A stretch of DNA of 24,390 nucleotides from Batkoa obscura. Its lineage: Eukaryota > Entomophthoromycota > Entomophthoromycetes > Entomophthorales > Batkoaceae. A program made the translations under genes and the position numbers. The notes under the pieces are model-generated. The model had not been told where the DNA came from and made no database searches. It worked only from the letters and a program-made list of their open reading frames with translations. This document shows positions 10,089 to 18,866 of the stretch, piece after piece. The stretch's first letter is position 1. Every line of letters starts with the position of its first letter. Where the stretch lies: NCBI GenBank assembly GCA_030770535.1, contig JASVEC010000258.1:1-24390 (forward strand), read 5' to 3'.

Positions 10089-11520
10089 ACTCAACATACC
10101 CTCAAATCTAATACGATTTGGTCTATTTGGTTTACTTTCATTCATCTACTTTTTTATACTAAAGAAGCCCCTAAGTTAAGTGATTTGCCATCAAAATCAA
10201 CCTACCAATGTTTTAAACATATAGGGATGTATTTTTGGGTTTAAAAATTCTAGTGATAGTTTTTTCACACAAATAGGGCTTAAAAGATGGAAGAAGTGAT
10301 GAAGCCAAAAAAAACACCCCTATATGTTTTCAAGTAAGCCTAGGGATGTGAAGCATGAAAAATTGACAAAAAAGGATTTAAATAAATACAAATTAATAAC
10401 TATGTTTAATTATGGGACGTGGGAGATCATTATCAACTCCCTAAAAACAGTAAGGATGATATTAACCGATAGTGGTAATTTCCCTAAAGAAATACGCAGA
10501 TAATCTTCTACATATTTTATTTTCAAAGTCCATGGGTAAAAATGCGGTCTACTCTGATGGTACTGCCTGAAAAAAACATTACAAAATTGGACAAGTATTT
10601 AAAAAAAAATAGCACTATCTTCTTATTCTAACCTATCATTTTAAATTTTGTAAAAATATTTTAATCAACCTATGAATGCTCAGTTGATGTTTATAGGTAT
10701 GTGTAAAAGATAACTGTGGATTCTTTAAATAAAGGTATTATGAGTATTAATTTTAATTCAGTTGGAAATCAAGCAGTGGGTTTCATATGAGCATACAACC
10801 AAGTCATTAGTGATTTATTTTATCCTATTTATTTAATATTTGCGCTTCTTGATAGTGTCTGAGATCTATCTAGAAAGATTTCGTATGAAAACTTAACTTT
10901 AATTAAAACTTGTTTTGAACAAAAAAAGGAATACAATCATAAAGAATAATAGTATGTATGATAATAATAGTGATGGTGATTTTTTAACTTTAATGATAAA
11001 AGCTAATTTAAATAATAAGATCTCATTTAGAGATAAGAGAATAAGATATATTTCAATGATATACATTAGCTGGACATGACACCACAACTTTTATCGTACC
11101 AGGAGCTTTACATCTTCTAGCTAGAAATTCAAATGTTCAGGAAAAAGCATGTAAAAAAGTTATCAAAACAGTGAGATTAAAGGAATATAAAAATTGTAAA
11201 ACGTTGACAGAATTCAATTTCTTACTAATGAGCAGGTTAAAGAAATGAAATATTTATTGTTTATTATTAAAGAAACTGTAAGATTATATCCCCTTGTATA
11301 CAGACTATCAGCTATAATTAATAAAAAGAGTTTAAAGTTAATGGCTTCCATATTCCTGAAGGTTATGCAAATAAACTCATATCAAAAAGATTTTTCAATG
11401 AAACTAATAATAAGAATAACAAGGAAGATATTATTTATTTTGGTAATGAAAATGATAATTTTTTAGATCTGGAAGGAGTTGATTTTATATTGGTAACTCT
11501 TTTTCCATTTTGGAACAAAA
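10089..11520 (+). pseudogene. Decayed cytochrome P450 monooxygenase gene
   Basis: Pieces of one P450 follow each other in the right order but in different frames. A hydrophobic anchor reads RFGLFGLLSFIYFFIL (about 10120-10170). After an inserted MITE comes NSLKTVRMILTDSGNFPKE (about 10435-10492), the region before helix B'. GKNAVYSDGT (near 10530) matches the helix C approach. INFNSVGNQAVGF and VISDLFYPIYLIF (10745-10845) match helices E-F. DFLTLMIKANLNN (10975-11020) leads to the I-helix oxygen-binding motif LAGHDTTTF (11066-11092). The K-helix ExxR follows in IKETVRLYP (about 11265-11291), then NGFHIPEGYANK. The heme-binding FxxGxRxCxG was not found. Several stops and frame changes separate the pieces. 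Some could be introns, but a stop directly before the I-helix motif and the missing heme loop mean the gene is dead. It lies between two dehydrogenases on the same strand. Confidence 0.8.
10223..10321 (+). mobile_element. 4-bp-TSD MITE, copy 9, inside the P450 relic
   Basis: A 99-bp copy beginning AGGGATGTATTTTTGGG and ending AACACCCCT. Its two outermost bases (A and T) differ from the family G and C but still pair with each other. The flanks are ATAT (10219-10222) and ATAT (10322-10325). It separates the membrane-anchor piece of the P450 relic from the rest. Confidence 0.85.
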
Positions 11521-11586
11521 GTTATGTTTTCAATTCTACTTACAAAATATTCTATAGATTATCCTTTTAATTTGATATAAGCAAAT

Positions 11587-11684
11587 GGGGATGTATTTTT
11601 GCGTTTAAGAATTTTACTAACAATTTTTCCACTCAAATAGTGCTTAAAAGGTAGAAAAAGTAATGAAGCTAAAAAAACACCCCC
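11587..11684 (+). mobile_element. 4-bp-TSD MITE, copy 10
   Basis: Begins GGGGATGTATTTTTGCG and ends AAACACCCCC. The core is TTTTTCCACTCAAATAGTGC. The flanks are AAAT (11583-11586) and AAAT (11685-11688). It lies just beyond the last recognisable piece of the P450 relic. Confidence 0.88.
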
Positions 11685-11688
11685 AAAT

Positions 11689-12620
11689 GGTGCCCCATTC
11701 TTATTAGCTCCTAACTTTTTGTTGTTGTCCAAAGATTTGCTTTCAAATTTCAGGTCTTTAAATAAACTGGTTATCTATAACTATTCTTATTGTAATTTGC
11801 ATGTGAATTTTTTTAGTTTTATTAAAATTAAATAAGTTATAGGGTAAAAAAATTAAAACTTATAAACATACCTCTAATAAATAGATAGAATAAGTTGAGT
11901 TTAAGCCTTTATTTCTTGAACAAAAGTTTTAAAATGTTATTAGTTTTATTCTTTTATTAAAAATAAGTTATGAAATACTTATAATATTAAGCCTATATTA
12001 TTTACACTATATCTTTAACTATGATTTACTATTTATATCATTTTGAATAATTTTAATAATAAAAACGATCTATAATTATAAGATACTAATTTAGACAAAT
12101 GTTAAATTTATTTAAATAAATCTAAGCTTATAATTTTATAATAATAATAATAGTAGGATGTTTTCAAGTGTTGATCTGTGATGACTATTATTATATTAAA
12201 TGAGACTGAAGTAAAACCATAGATTATAGATTTAAATTAAAACCTAAGCATAGACGATTAGATCAAGAGATAGTTATTTGATGTAAAAATTTTCGCATCT
12301 TTGATTCACACAATATAACTTAATATCTTATACTTACCATTTTATTTATGTATAGATTTATAAGATTGTAATAGATCTTTCAAAAATAGTAATTCGCTAA
12401 AGTTATAAATGCTATAAAAGCGGAAGAAAATGATAAAGTAACAATAATAGACTAACTAATAACTAAGTCGAATTTAAACTCTATTTAGATTACTAAGCTA
12501 TAATTTTTATAATTATGCGTTTAGTTTTAATAAAGTAACCATCAGGCTAAAAATGATTAAGTTGTAGCTTAAACAACTCCAAAAGTGAAGGGTACTGTTA
12601 TCACATCATTTCAAAAAGAT
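11689..12620. other. AT-rich spacer upstream of dehydrogenase 2
   Basis: No gene is visible. It should hold the promoter of the second dehydrogenase. The missing P450 C-terminus with its heme loop was looked for here and not found. Confidence 0.5.
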
Positions 12621-12623
12621 GCG

Positions 12624-12640
12624 TATAAAAGTATATAAAG
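12624..12640 (+). promoter_or_regulatory. Candidate TATA element of dehydrogenase 2
   Basis: TATAAAAGTATATAAAG about 36-52 bases upstream of the ATG at 12676. It is followed by a short leader unusually rich in CAGCAAC-type triplets. This is a better TATA match than in front of the paralogue. Confidence 0.4.
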
Positions 12641-12675
12641 TAAAACGAAGCAACAGCAACATCTAGAAACTAAAA

Positions 12676-13728
12676 ATGAATACCAAATTCAATAAAATCA
12701 GTGGTTATGCATGCCATGGAATTGGTGAAAAATTAGTCAAATTTACATATGATCCAGCTCCTCTCCAGCCCAATGATATTGAGATTAGAATATCTCACTG
12801 TGGTGTTTGCGGTTCAGATATCCATACTTTAGATAGCGGATGGGGACCAACCGATTACCCTACCATTGTAGGACATGAAATTATAGGAGAAGTAACAGCA
12901 TTAGGTCCAGAGGTAAAAGACTTTAAGTTAGGGGATAGGGTAGGAGTAGGAGCCCAATGTTGCGCCTGTATGAGTGAGGATTGCTATGCCTGTAAACGCC
13001 AGCGTCAAACCCATTGTGTAAAAATGGGGTTGACCTATGGTTCTAGAAGGTTTATTGATGGCTCAAAAACTTATGGTGGGTATGCTGAAGCTATTAGAGT
13101 TCAGCAAGATTTTGTATTTCATATACCAGAAAGTATACCTTCGGACTATGCAGCTTCTTTGTTATGTGCTGGTGCTACTGTATATACTCCTATGATTCAA
13201 CAAGGATTTAAAGCAGGTGATAAAGTTGGTGTACTTGGAATTGGAGGTTTAGGTCATTTGGCTATTCAATTTGCTAATGCTTTAGGATGTGAAGTGTATG
13301 CTTTGTCCCACTCCCATTCTAAAGAAGAAGACGCTAAAAAGATGGGGGCTAAACATTTCATTGCTCACGGTAATGAAGGGGAGTCTGCTAAAATTAAAAA
13401 CACATTGAACTATCTTATTGTAACCAGTAATGCTAAAGATACTCAATGGAATGCCTTTGCAAATTGGATGGATTTTGATGGTAGAATCATCTTGTTGGCA
13501 GATCCAGAAGCAAATATTACTCTTCATCCTGATACTTTATTACAAAAAAATCTTGGTATTGGTGGATCCATTATTGGCTCTCCTGATCAAATTCGTCAAA
13601 TGTTGGATTTTGCAGCAAAGCATAAAGTTTATCCTTGGATTGAAAAATATCCTATGGATAAATGTAATGAAGCTATAAAATTGGTACGTGATGGTAAAGT
13701 CAGATACAGAGTTGTACTTAACAATTAA
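12676..13728 (+). CDS. Zinc-dependent medium-chain alcohol dehydrogenase, CAD/ADH6-like, paralogue 2
   Basis: A 350-residue paralogue of the enzyme at 6850-7908, on the same strand and also intronless. Catalytic zinc ligands are Cys42, His67/Glu68 and Cys164. Structural-zinc cysteines lie in CCACMSEDCYACKRQRQTHC. The nucleotide-binding turn is GIGGLG, followed by the same ALSHSHSK segment. It is expected to perform the same NADPH-linked reduction of aldehydes. The N-terminal substrate/zinc half and the region after residue 230 differ at many positions from paralogue 1, whereas 13162-13365 is identical base for base. Substrate ranges may therefore differ while the coenzyme fold is kept the same by conversion. 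The frames overlapping it on both strands are shadows. Confidence 0.95.
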   Translation: MNTKFNKISGYACHGIGEKLVKFTYDPAPLQPNDIEIRISHCGVCGSDIHTLDSGWGPTDYPTIVGHEIIGEVTALGPEVKDFKLGDRVGVGAQCCACMSEDCYACKRQRQTHCVKMGLTYGSRRFIDGSKTYGGYAEAIRVQQDFVFHIPESIPSDYAASLLCAGATVYTPMIQQGFKAGDKVGVLGIGGLGHLAIQFANALGCEVYALSHSHSKEEDAKKMGAKHFIAHGNEGESAKIKNTLNYLIVTSNAKDTQWNAFANWMDFDGRIILLADPEANITLHPDTLLQKNLGIGGSIIGSPDQIRQMLDFAAKHKVYPWIEKYPMDKCNEAIKLVRDGKVRYRVVLNN

Positions 13729-13945
13729 ACCTTAATAAATTATTATCTTTATTATTAGAGTTTTATTTAAGCCATATTCTAATTTTTTGAGTAAACTTGA
13801 TTAATACATAGTATCTATACATCCTTCAAATGTTTATTAATCTATACTAAGTCGCTGATTTAAAACTAAACATTACGTCAAATGTCATTTACAATTTTCT
13901 TTAGTTACTATTAATAATTATTATAGGAAATATTGATTACAATAT
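13729..13945. other. 3' flank of dehydrogenase 2, homologous to the 3' flank of dehydrogenase 1
   Basis: The first 70-80 bases (TTATTATTAGAGTTTTATTT and onward) align with 7920-7990 with scattered changes, showing that the duplication extended past the stop codon. Nothing else is visible. Confidence 0.55.
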
Positions 13946-14042
13946 GGGGATGTCTTTTTGATTTCATTACTTTTCCATTTTTTAAGCGCTATTTGAGTGG
14001 AAAGATTGTTAGTAAAATTCTTAAACAAATAAATGCATTCCC
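13946..14042 (-). mobile_element. 4-bp-TSD MITE, copy 11 (reverse orientation)
   Basis: Begins GGGGATGTCTTTTTGATTTC and ends AATGCATTCCC. The core is TTAAGCGCTATTTGAGTGGA. The flanks are ATAT (13942-13945) and ATAT (14043-14046). Confidence 0.88.
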
Positions 14043-14046
14043 ATAT

Positions 14047-14554
14047 ATTTATTTATAATTGATGCTATATTATATATATGAATGTTTAAATATTATTTGC
14101 AGATAACAATGCTTTTACAGTCGATGTAAACACTTGGATTACCAATGTCACTATCTTTTCATTATTATTGTTTCTATGACTATTTAATTTATAATTTTTG
14201 GATTATTCGATCTAGTTAAACCACTCATGTATTTAACTTTTGATAAATAGAGAGTATATCAATTCAATAAAATGATGATGTTAGCACTAATAATAGCACT
14301 ACAAGTCATCATATTATCCAAGCTGTCATTTTTTAGCAGCTTTTGATTTTATTCACAGCAAAGCTATAGTTTAAGTTTAAAAGTAATATCTGAAAGCAGC
14401 TGTAGATCCAAATGGTTCATTTTCATTAAGCTTATTTAAATAGCCAAAGGTCAATTTTACTTACTATAGTAAGTATGTATTTTTTAATTGATTTTTAATA
14501 GACTATATAGTAAGAAATGATCTAGCAATGAAACAATAATGTAAGGGTTGTGAT
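14047..14554. other. AT-rich spacer
   Basis: No gene is recognised. This is the upstream region of the DJ-1-family gene. Confidence 0.4.
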
Positions 14555-14614
14555 AAATAGAACAAATAGAACAAATAGAACAAATAGAACAAATAGAACA
14601 AATAGAACAAATAG
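14555..14614. repeat. 9-bp minisatellite, about 6.7 units of AAATAGAAC
   Basis: Six perfect 9-bp units and a partial seventh, without interruption. It lies about 135 bases upstream of the DJ-1-family start codon. The perfect array suggests recent expansion, so it is probably length-variable between strains. Confidence 0.9.
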
Positions 14615-14705
14615 GGAAAGTATGAGTGAATAAGGGAGTGTGGGCGCAAGAAAAAAAATAGAATGATTAGTAATCAATCAAAAACTATAAACTATAAATG
14701 TCAAG

Positions 14706-14747
14706 TTTTTATTTATTTTATTTTATTTTATTTTATTTCATTTACAG
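14706..14747 (+). promoter_or_regulatory. TTTTA-repeat leader ending in an acceptor-like TTTACAG before the ATG
   Basis: A tract of TTTTA repeats ends in TTTCATTTACAG directly before the ATG at 14748. This looks like a splice acceptor with a polypyrimidine tract, so a leader intron is possible. No upstream exon could be identified. Confidence 0.35.
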
Positions 14748-15548
14748 ATGATTCGTTTATTAAAAATTTTCTCTGCTTTATTATACATCGTATATTGCTC
14801 TGACGAAACTTCAAATGGTGATTGGAGTCATTCAAAAAGTAAACATGTGTAAAACATATTCTCCATATATAATAATATCTCGATTATAGATATAATTGAT
14901 CCCTATTTTCCAAGTCAACTGAAATATAAGGTAGGTGCAATATTGTTTGATGACTTTGTAATGTTAGATTTAGTTGGACCACTTGAGGTATTGGGGGACG
15001 CAAATGGTAAGTTTGAAATCGAAACGATAGGAATACGCTCTAATTCAACGATCAAACCAATATTTCAAACACTATCGTTTAAAAATAATTTGAGTATGAA
15101 AGAAGCAATTCAGAGAGACTGGGATATAGTAATAATGCCTGGTGGTCATAAAGGTACTGAAAAATTAATTACATGCCCAGAGTTTATTGAAGATTATAAA
15201 AAGTTGATAGCAAAATCCAAAGTTATTTTTACAGTATGTACTGGATCCTTTGTGTTGGCTAAAACTGGGTTAATAAATGGGTTTAAAGCGACAACAAATA
15301 AATTACTCTATCCAAAGATAACTCCACTTTATCCGAACGTTGAATGGGAACCGAATGCTCGTTGGATTCATCATCGTCAGTTTATTACTTCATCCGGGGT
15401 TACTGCTGGTATAGATGCGGCTTTTTATATATTAGCTTTGGCTAAAAATATTGATGAGGCTAAAAAATTCTCAAAGATTCTAGAATATTTACCAGATTGG
15501 GATCCAGATAATGATCCATTTGCTGTCAATGTTACAAATGCAAAATAA
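14748..15548 (+). CDS. Secreted or lumenal DJ-1/PfpI-family protein (two exons)
   Basis: Exon 1 is 14748-14838 and exon 2 is 14890-15548, joined across a 51-nt GT-AG intron (phase 1), giving about 249 residues. Residues 1-17 (MIRLLKIFSALLYIVYC) form a signal peptide. The class I glutamine-amidotransferase-like domain starts at KVGAILFDDFVMLDLVGPLEV, with the conserved Asp (about 57) and Glu (about 63) before and after GP. IVIMPGG follows. The nucleophile elbow is TVCTGSFVLAKTG with Cys147. The C-terminal block has SSGVTAGIDAAFYILA. The DLxGP-CTG-TAGID pattern is that of the isonitrile-hydratase/AraC-type branch of the family rather than DJ-1 itself. The actual substrate is unknown. The open frame alone would start inside the domain; the upstream exon restores the missing first beta strand. 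A decayed inverted copy lies 0.8 kb downstream. Confidence 0.85.
15161..15535 (+). repeat. Perfect inverted repeat, left arm (375 bp)
   Basis: Base-for-base reverse complement of 16366-16740, with 830 bp between the arms. It covers the catalytic and C-terminal part of the DJ-1-family gene. Confidence 0.95.
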
Positions 15549-15709
15549 AATACACATATGCTATCAAAATTATTTGACGTTTTCTTTTTTTCTTTTTTTA
15601 TTAAAACAACTATTTGAATTATTATAATAACCTTTGTACATTTGTAAGAAAAGCGCGTTTACCTTTTTACAATAAAACAACAAAATGAAACATCAAACAA
15701 TTTTTATAT
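15549..15709. other. Short spacer after the DJ-1-family gene
   Basis: AT-rich, no features beyond the 3' untranslated region. Confidence 0.4.
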
Positions 15710-15711
15710 TA

Positions 15712-15904
15712 GGTTGTTCAAAACATTTCAGTACAAATTCATCTTTGTCAAAAAATAAGCTAATTATTGATTGCAGCATCATTTAAGAATTTGACCTAAA
15801 ATACAAAATACTATCATTTTACTGCTGAGAAAAATTCACTATTGCAATCAAAAATTAATGGTTTTTTATACACATAGATTTGTACTAGAGCATTTCGAAC
15901 AACC
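15712..15904. mobile_element. Fold-back MITE, probably Tc1/mariner-derived
   Basis: The ends are GGTTGTTCAAAACATTTC and, inverted, GGTTGTTCGAAATGCTCT. Both are followed inward by AGTACAAAT. Imperfect inverted similarity continues for about 75 bases, including TTGATTGCA on both arms, so most of the 193 bp folds back. TA lies on both sides (15710-15711 and 15905-15906), as expected for Tc1/mariner-type transposition. It has no coding capacity. It sits between the two arms of the DJ-1 inverted repeat. Confidence 0.7.
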
Positions 15905-15906
15905 TA

Positions 15907-16355
15907 GTAGTTTATATAAACTGAGATTCTCAATAACGCTACTCAAAATTTACTTTTGCCTCAGATTTTTTCGTTAAATGATCAACGTTTTAAAAATAAA
16001 TACTTATTAGATAGAGTACCTCCCAGTCGGACGTCTTTCGTATATTTTGATATGGCGGAGTTTTTTAATTGGAATTTAAGAATTACATTCTCTTATATTT
16101 TTGGGTTCATAAAATTTATTTGACCCTAAATTAAAAATAATGAATGACATTTAACTGCAAACTGTTCTAGTGAATTAAATTTGATTATCTAAATATTTTA
16201 GGTTAAATGTGGATAGATCAAGACTAGACTGCGAATGATCCATTGGACAATATGTAACAAAACCCAGTTAGTATTAGAAACATTGTAAACGATATTTATC
16301 AATAGCCCAAGCTTCAACATCTAAAAACCACTAAACATTCACATGAAAGGATTTA
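15907..16355. other. Spacer between the two DJ-1-family copies
   Basis: AT-rich with no open frame of note. It forms part of the loop of the large inverted repeat. Confidence 0.4.
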
Positions 16356-17150
16356 TCAAACGTTCGTAACATTGACAGCAAATGGATCATTATCTGGATC
16401 CCAATCTGGTAAATATTCTAGAATCTTTGAGAATTTTTTAGCCTCATCAATATTTTTAGCCAAAGCTAATATATAAAAAGCCGCATCTATACCAGCAGTA
16501 ACCCCGGATGAAGTAATAAACTGACGATGATGAATCCAACGAGCATTCGGTTCCCATTCAACGTTCGGATAAAGTGGAGTTATCTTTGGATAGAGTAATT
16601 TATTTGTTGTCGCTTTAAACCCATTTATTAACCCAGTTTTAGCCAACACAAAGGATCCAGTACATACTGTAAAAATAACTTTGGATTTTGCTATCAACTT
16701 TTTATAATCTTCAATAAACTCTGGGCATGTAATTAATTTTCAATACCACTGTTCCCACTAGGAGTTAACAATATGCCCCACCTTTCTGGATTGTTTCTTT
16801 CATACTTGGTTTAGTATTAAACGATATAGTTTCAAACATTTTTATAATTGATGAATTAGATTTGATCCTGTTTCAACTGAAAATTTACCCCTTGTTCTAC
16901 CAGATACGCCAACTGGTCCAACTAAACTAAGCAGTGGAAAACTTTCATATGATATGGGATCTACTTTATGTTTCAATTGAATTATAAAATAAGAATCAAT
17001 TATATCTGTACTCTAAAATTAGTATCCATTTACAATATATGTGTACTTTTTGAATGACTCCAATTATCATTTGTAACTTCCTCAAACCACTGTACAATAC
17101 TTAGTAAACTAAGTAAAGTACTAAAAACTGAACAATTTTTAAATTAACAT
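16356..17150 (-). pseudogene. Decayed inverted copy of the DJ-1/PfpI-family gene
   Basis: The last 113 codons (16356-16697) remain open and carry TVCTGSF and TAGIDAAF, ending VTNV plus a stop. Further 5', the same gene can be followed to an ATG at 17148-17150. It keeps the signal-peptide region, an intron with a good TACTAAT branch site and the LVGP motif. There the sequence is heavily diverged, with stops and frame changes. The conserved Asp before LVGP is changed to Ser, and the MPGG segment is lost. The 3' half (16366-16740) is identical to the intact gene while the 5' half is not, which is the mark of gene conversion. A MITE (copy 12) lies two bases upstream of the former ATG. Confidence 0.85.
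16366..16740 (-). repeat. Perfect inverted repeat, right arm (375 bp)
   Basis: Reverse complement of 15161-15535 with no mismatch found on reading line by line. The identity ends abruptly at both borders. Confidence 0.95.
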
Positions 17151-17152
17151 AA

Positions 17153-17247
17153 GCGGATGTTTTTTTGATTCCCTTACTTTTCCATTTTTTGAGCACTATT
17201 TGAGTAGAAGGATTGTTAGTAAAATTCTAGACAAAAAAAACATCCTC
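17153..17247 (-). mobile_element. 4-bp-TSD MITE, copy 12 (reverse orientation)
   Basis: Begins GCGGATGTTTTTTTGATTCC and ends AACATCCTC. The core is TTTTTTGAGCACTATTTGAG. The flanks are ATAA (17149-17152) and GTAA (17248-17251), one mismatch. It is inserted at the start codon region of the decayed DJ-1 copy. Confidence 0.78.
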
Positions 17248-17270
17248 GTAAAGCAAAATATATCAAAAAG

Positions 17271-17354
17271 TTATTTGTTTAAAAATTTTACTAACAGTTA
17301 TTCTACTCAAATAGCGCTTGAAAAATGGAAAAAATTATAAAAAAAAGCATCTCC
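17271..17354 (+). mobile_element. 4-bp-TSD MITE, copy 13 (left end lost)
   Basis: Starts within the element at about TTATTTGTTTAAAAATTTTAC and continues through CTCAAATAGCGCTT to GCATCTCC, followed by ATTT. The terminal GGGGATGT is missing. It lies only 23 bp from copy 12, in the opposite orientation. Confidence 0.75.
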
Positions 17355-18431
17355 ATTTAATTATTTTCATCTTGCTTTTACTATCCATTCCATCCTAGTT
17401 GCCACTTTTTTCTATTTTTACTGGATTTCTTTCGTTTTTTTTAATTTGAATAAACCTTTTAGGTGCTTCCCACCCTTCCAGGGATTTTAAAAGTAAGCAA
17501 TATTTCCTTAGTTATTTTCTAGTAGTATTAATTAAGACTTATTTAAATATTTCTTGGTATACACTATAAAAATAAATTAAAATCAGATAGTTATGATAAA
17601 CAGGAAATTGCATTTATACACATTTGCTATAGATCAATTGACTAAAAAGCATCTGAACTTGTAAATATTTTAAGATATTCAAAAAATAATAGATTTCTAT
17701 TGTAGGTAAAACCCTATTATAGTATAAAATAAAAGTATAGAAAGTAAAAATGTATATCGAAATCGTATAACGTCGCTATAATGTTTCGTATATTACTTTA
17801 TTAAAAATGCTATACTGTTGAGATTGCTAATATTCTAAATTGTATACCCCAAGTGGTTTCAAAGCTGGTCAATTTTCTGACAAAAAAATCAAATCAAAGT
17901 TCATGGAAAGTTATGCTAACTTCATTAAATTTATTGTAATTATATAGTTTTTTCTATCAAAATTTTCTGTAACGGGTTATATTACTAAGATCTTTATTTA
18001 TAATCAATACCAACTTAATATAGCTGTTCATTAATTACAAATTACAAATTAATAACAATAGTAGAAGGGTAAGTCATGCTAGTATATAAATTCCTATATT
18101 TTAAGCTAATTTTTTGTATAGAAAAACTATACTATGAGCTAAAAATTGCTAAAAAAACACCTGAGCACTAACATTTGGACTAGTTTTAGTGCTATGGTTA
18201 TATTAAAGTTGGCATTAGAGTTGAGATAAAGTTGACAAAATATTAATCAGGAACCTTAATTTTGATTCTGCTTTAATTTAAACTATTAACAGGTTGATAT
18301 TTGATATTTAATATTCTATTTTAAAGTTGATTTATCTAGTTAGTAACTCCTATAACTAAATGAAAATTGATTTCAAAAGTAAGATGGCTACTTACTTTTT
18401 AAGCAAAAATCATTAGGCAATTTAAAGAAAT
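17355..18431. other. Long AT-rich spacer
   Basis: No gene is recognised. A short plus-strand frame at about 17850-17948 (SGFKAGQFSDKKIKSKF..., then a stop) has coding-like codons and could be the end of a lost gene. It was not assigned. Confidence 0.4.
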
Positions 18432-18530
18432 AGGGATGTATTTTTGTGTTTAAGAATTTTACTACTAATTTTTCCGCTCAAATAACGCTTAAAAAATGGA
18501 AAAAGTAATGAAACCAAAAAAAACGTCCCC
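18432..18530 (+). mobile_element. 4-bp-TSD MITE, copy 14
   Basis: A 99-bp copy beginning AGGGATGTATTTTTGTG and ending AAACGTCCCC. The core is TTTTTCCGCTCAAATAACGC. The flanks are AAAT (18428-18431) and AAAT (18531-18534). Confidence 0.88.
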
Positions 18531-18534
18531 AAAT

Positions 18535-18866
18535 GTTTTATTAAAGAACTAGCCCGTCAATTTCTTTATCTTTTTTCGACGTTTACCCAACGTAACTATA
18601 ATATATTCAATAAATACATTGAAAGCTGGGATTTATCGTATTGTGTGAGATAACGTTTTTATTTAATATCGCTCAAGCTGCTATAAAAAAACTTAGAAAA
18701 CCAAAGCATTCAAGCAATTTCAACAAGGAGTGTAAATGGTAATGTAAATGATAGTTGAACTAAAAGTAAATTTGAGTATACAAAAAAAAGGAAAAAATAC
18801 TTTTCAAGATCCCACAGTACTTTGATAGTCTCTCATATTTATTTATAATGATATGAGTTAACCCAA
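18535..18866. other. Spacer downstream of EMC10
   Basis: The minus-strand open frame crossing 18760-18948 overlaps the EMC10 last exon and is a shadow. Plus-strand 18665-18738 (AQAAIKKLRKPKHSS..., then a stop) looks slightly coding-like but has no support. Confidence 0.35.

Noticed and set aside
10899-11087. Minus-strand 62-codon open frame
   Set aside because: It is the antisense of the P450 relic, whose plus-strand motifs (DFLTLMIKANLNN, AGHDTT) are far more convincing.
13282-13678. Open frames on both strands inside dehydrogenase 2
   Set aside because: Shadows of the real coding frame, which carries all family motifs.
17850-17948. Possible esterase tail (SDKKIKSKFMESYANF)
   Set aside because: The resemblance to carboxylesterase C-termini is too short and no upstream catalytic region exists.
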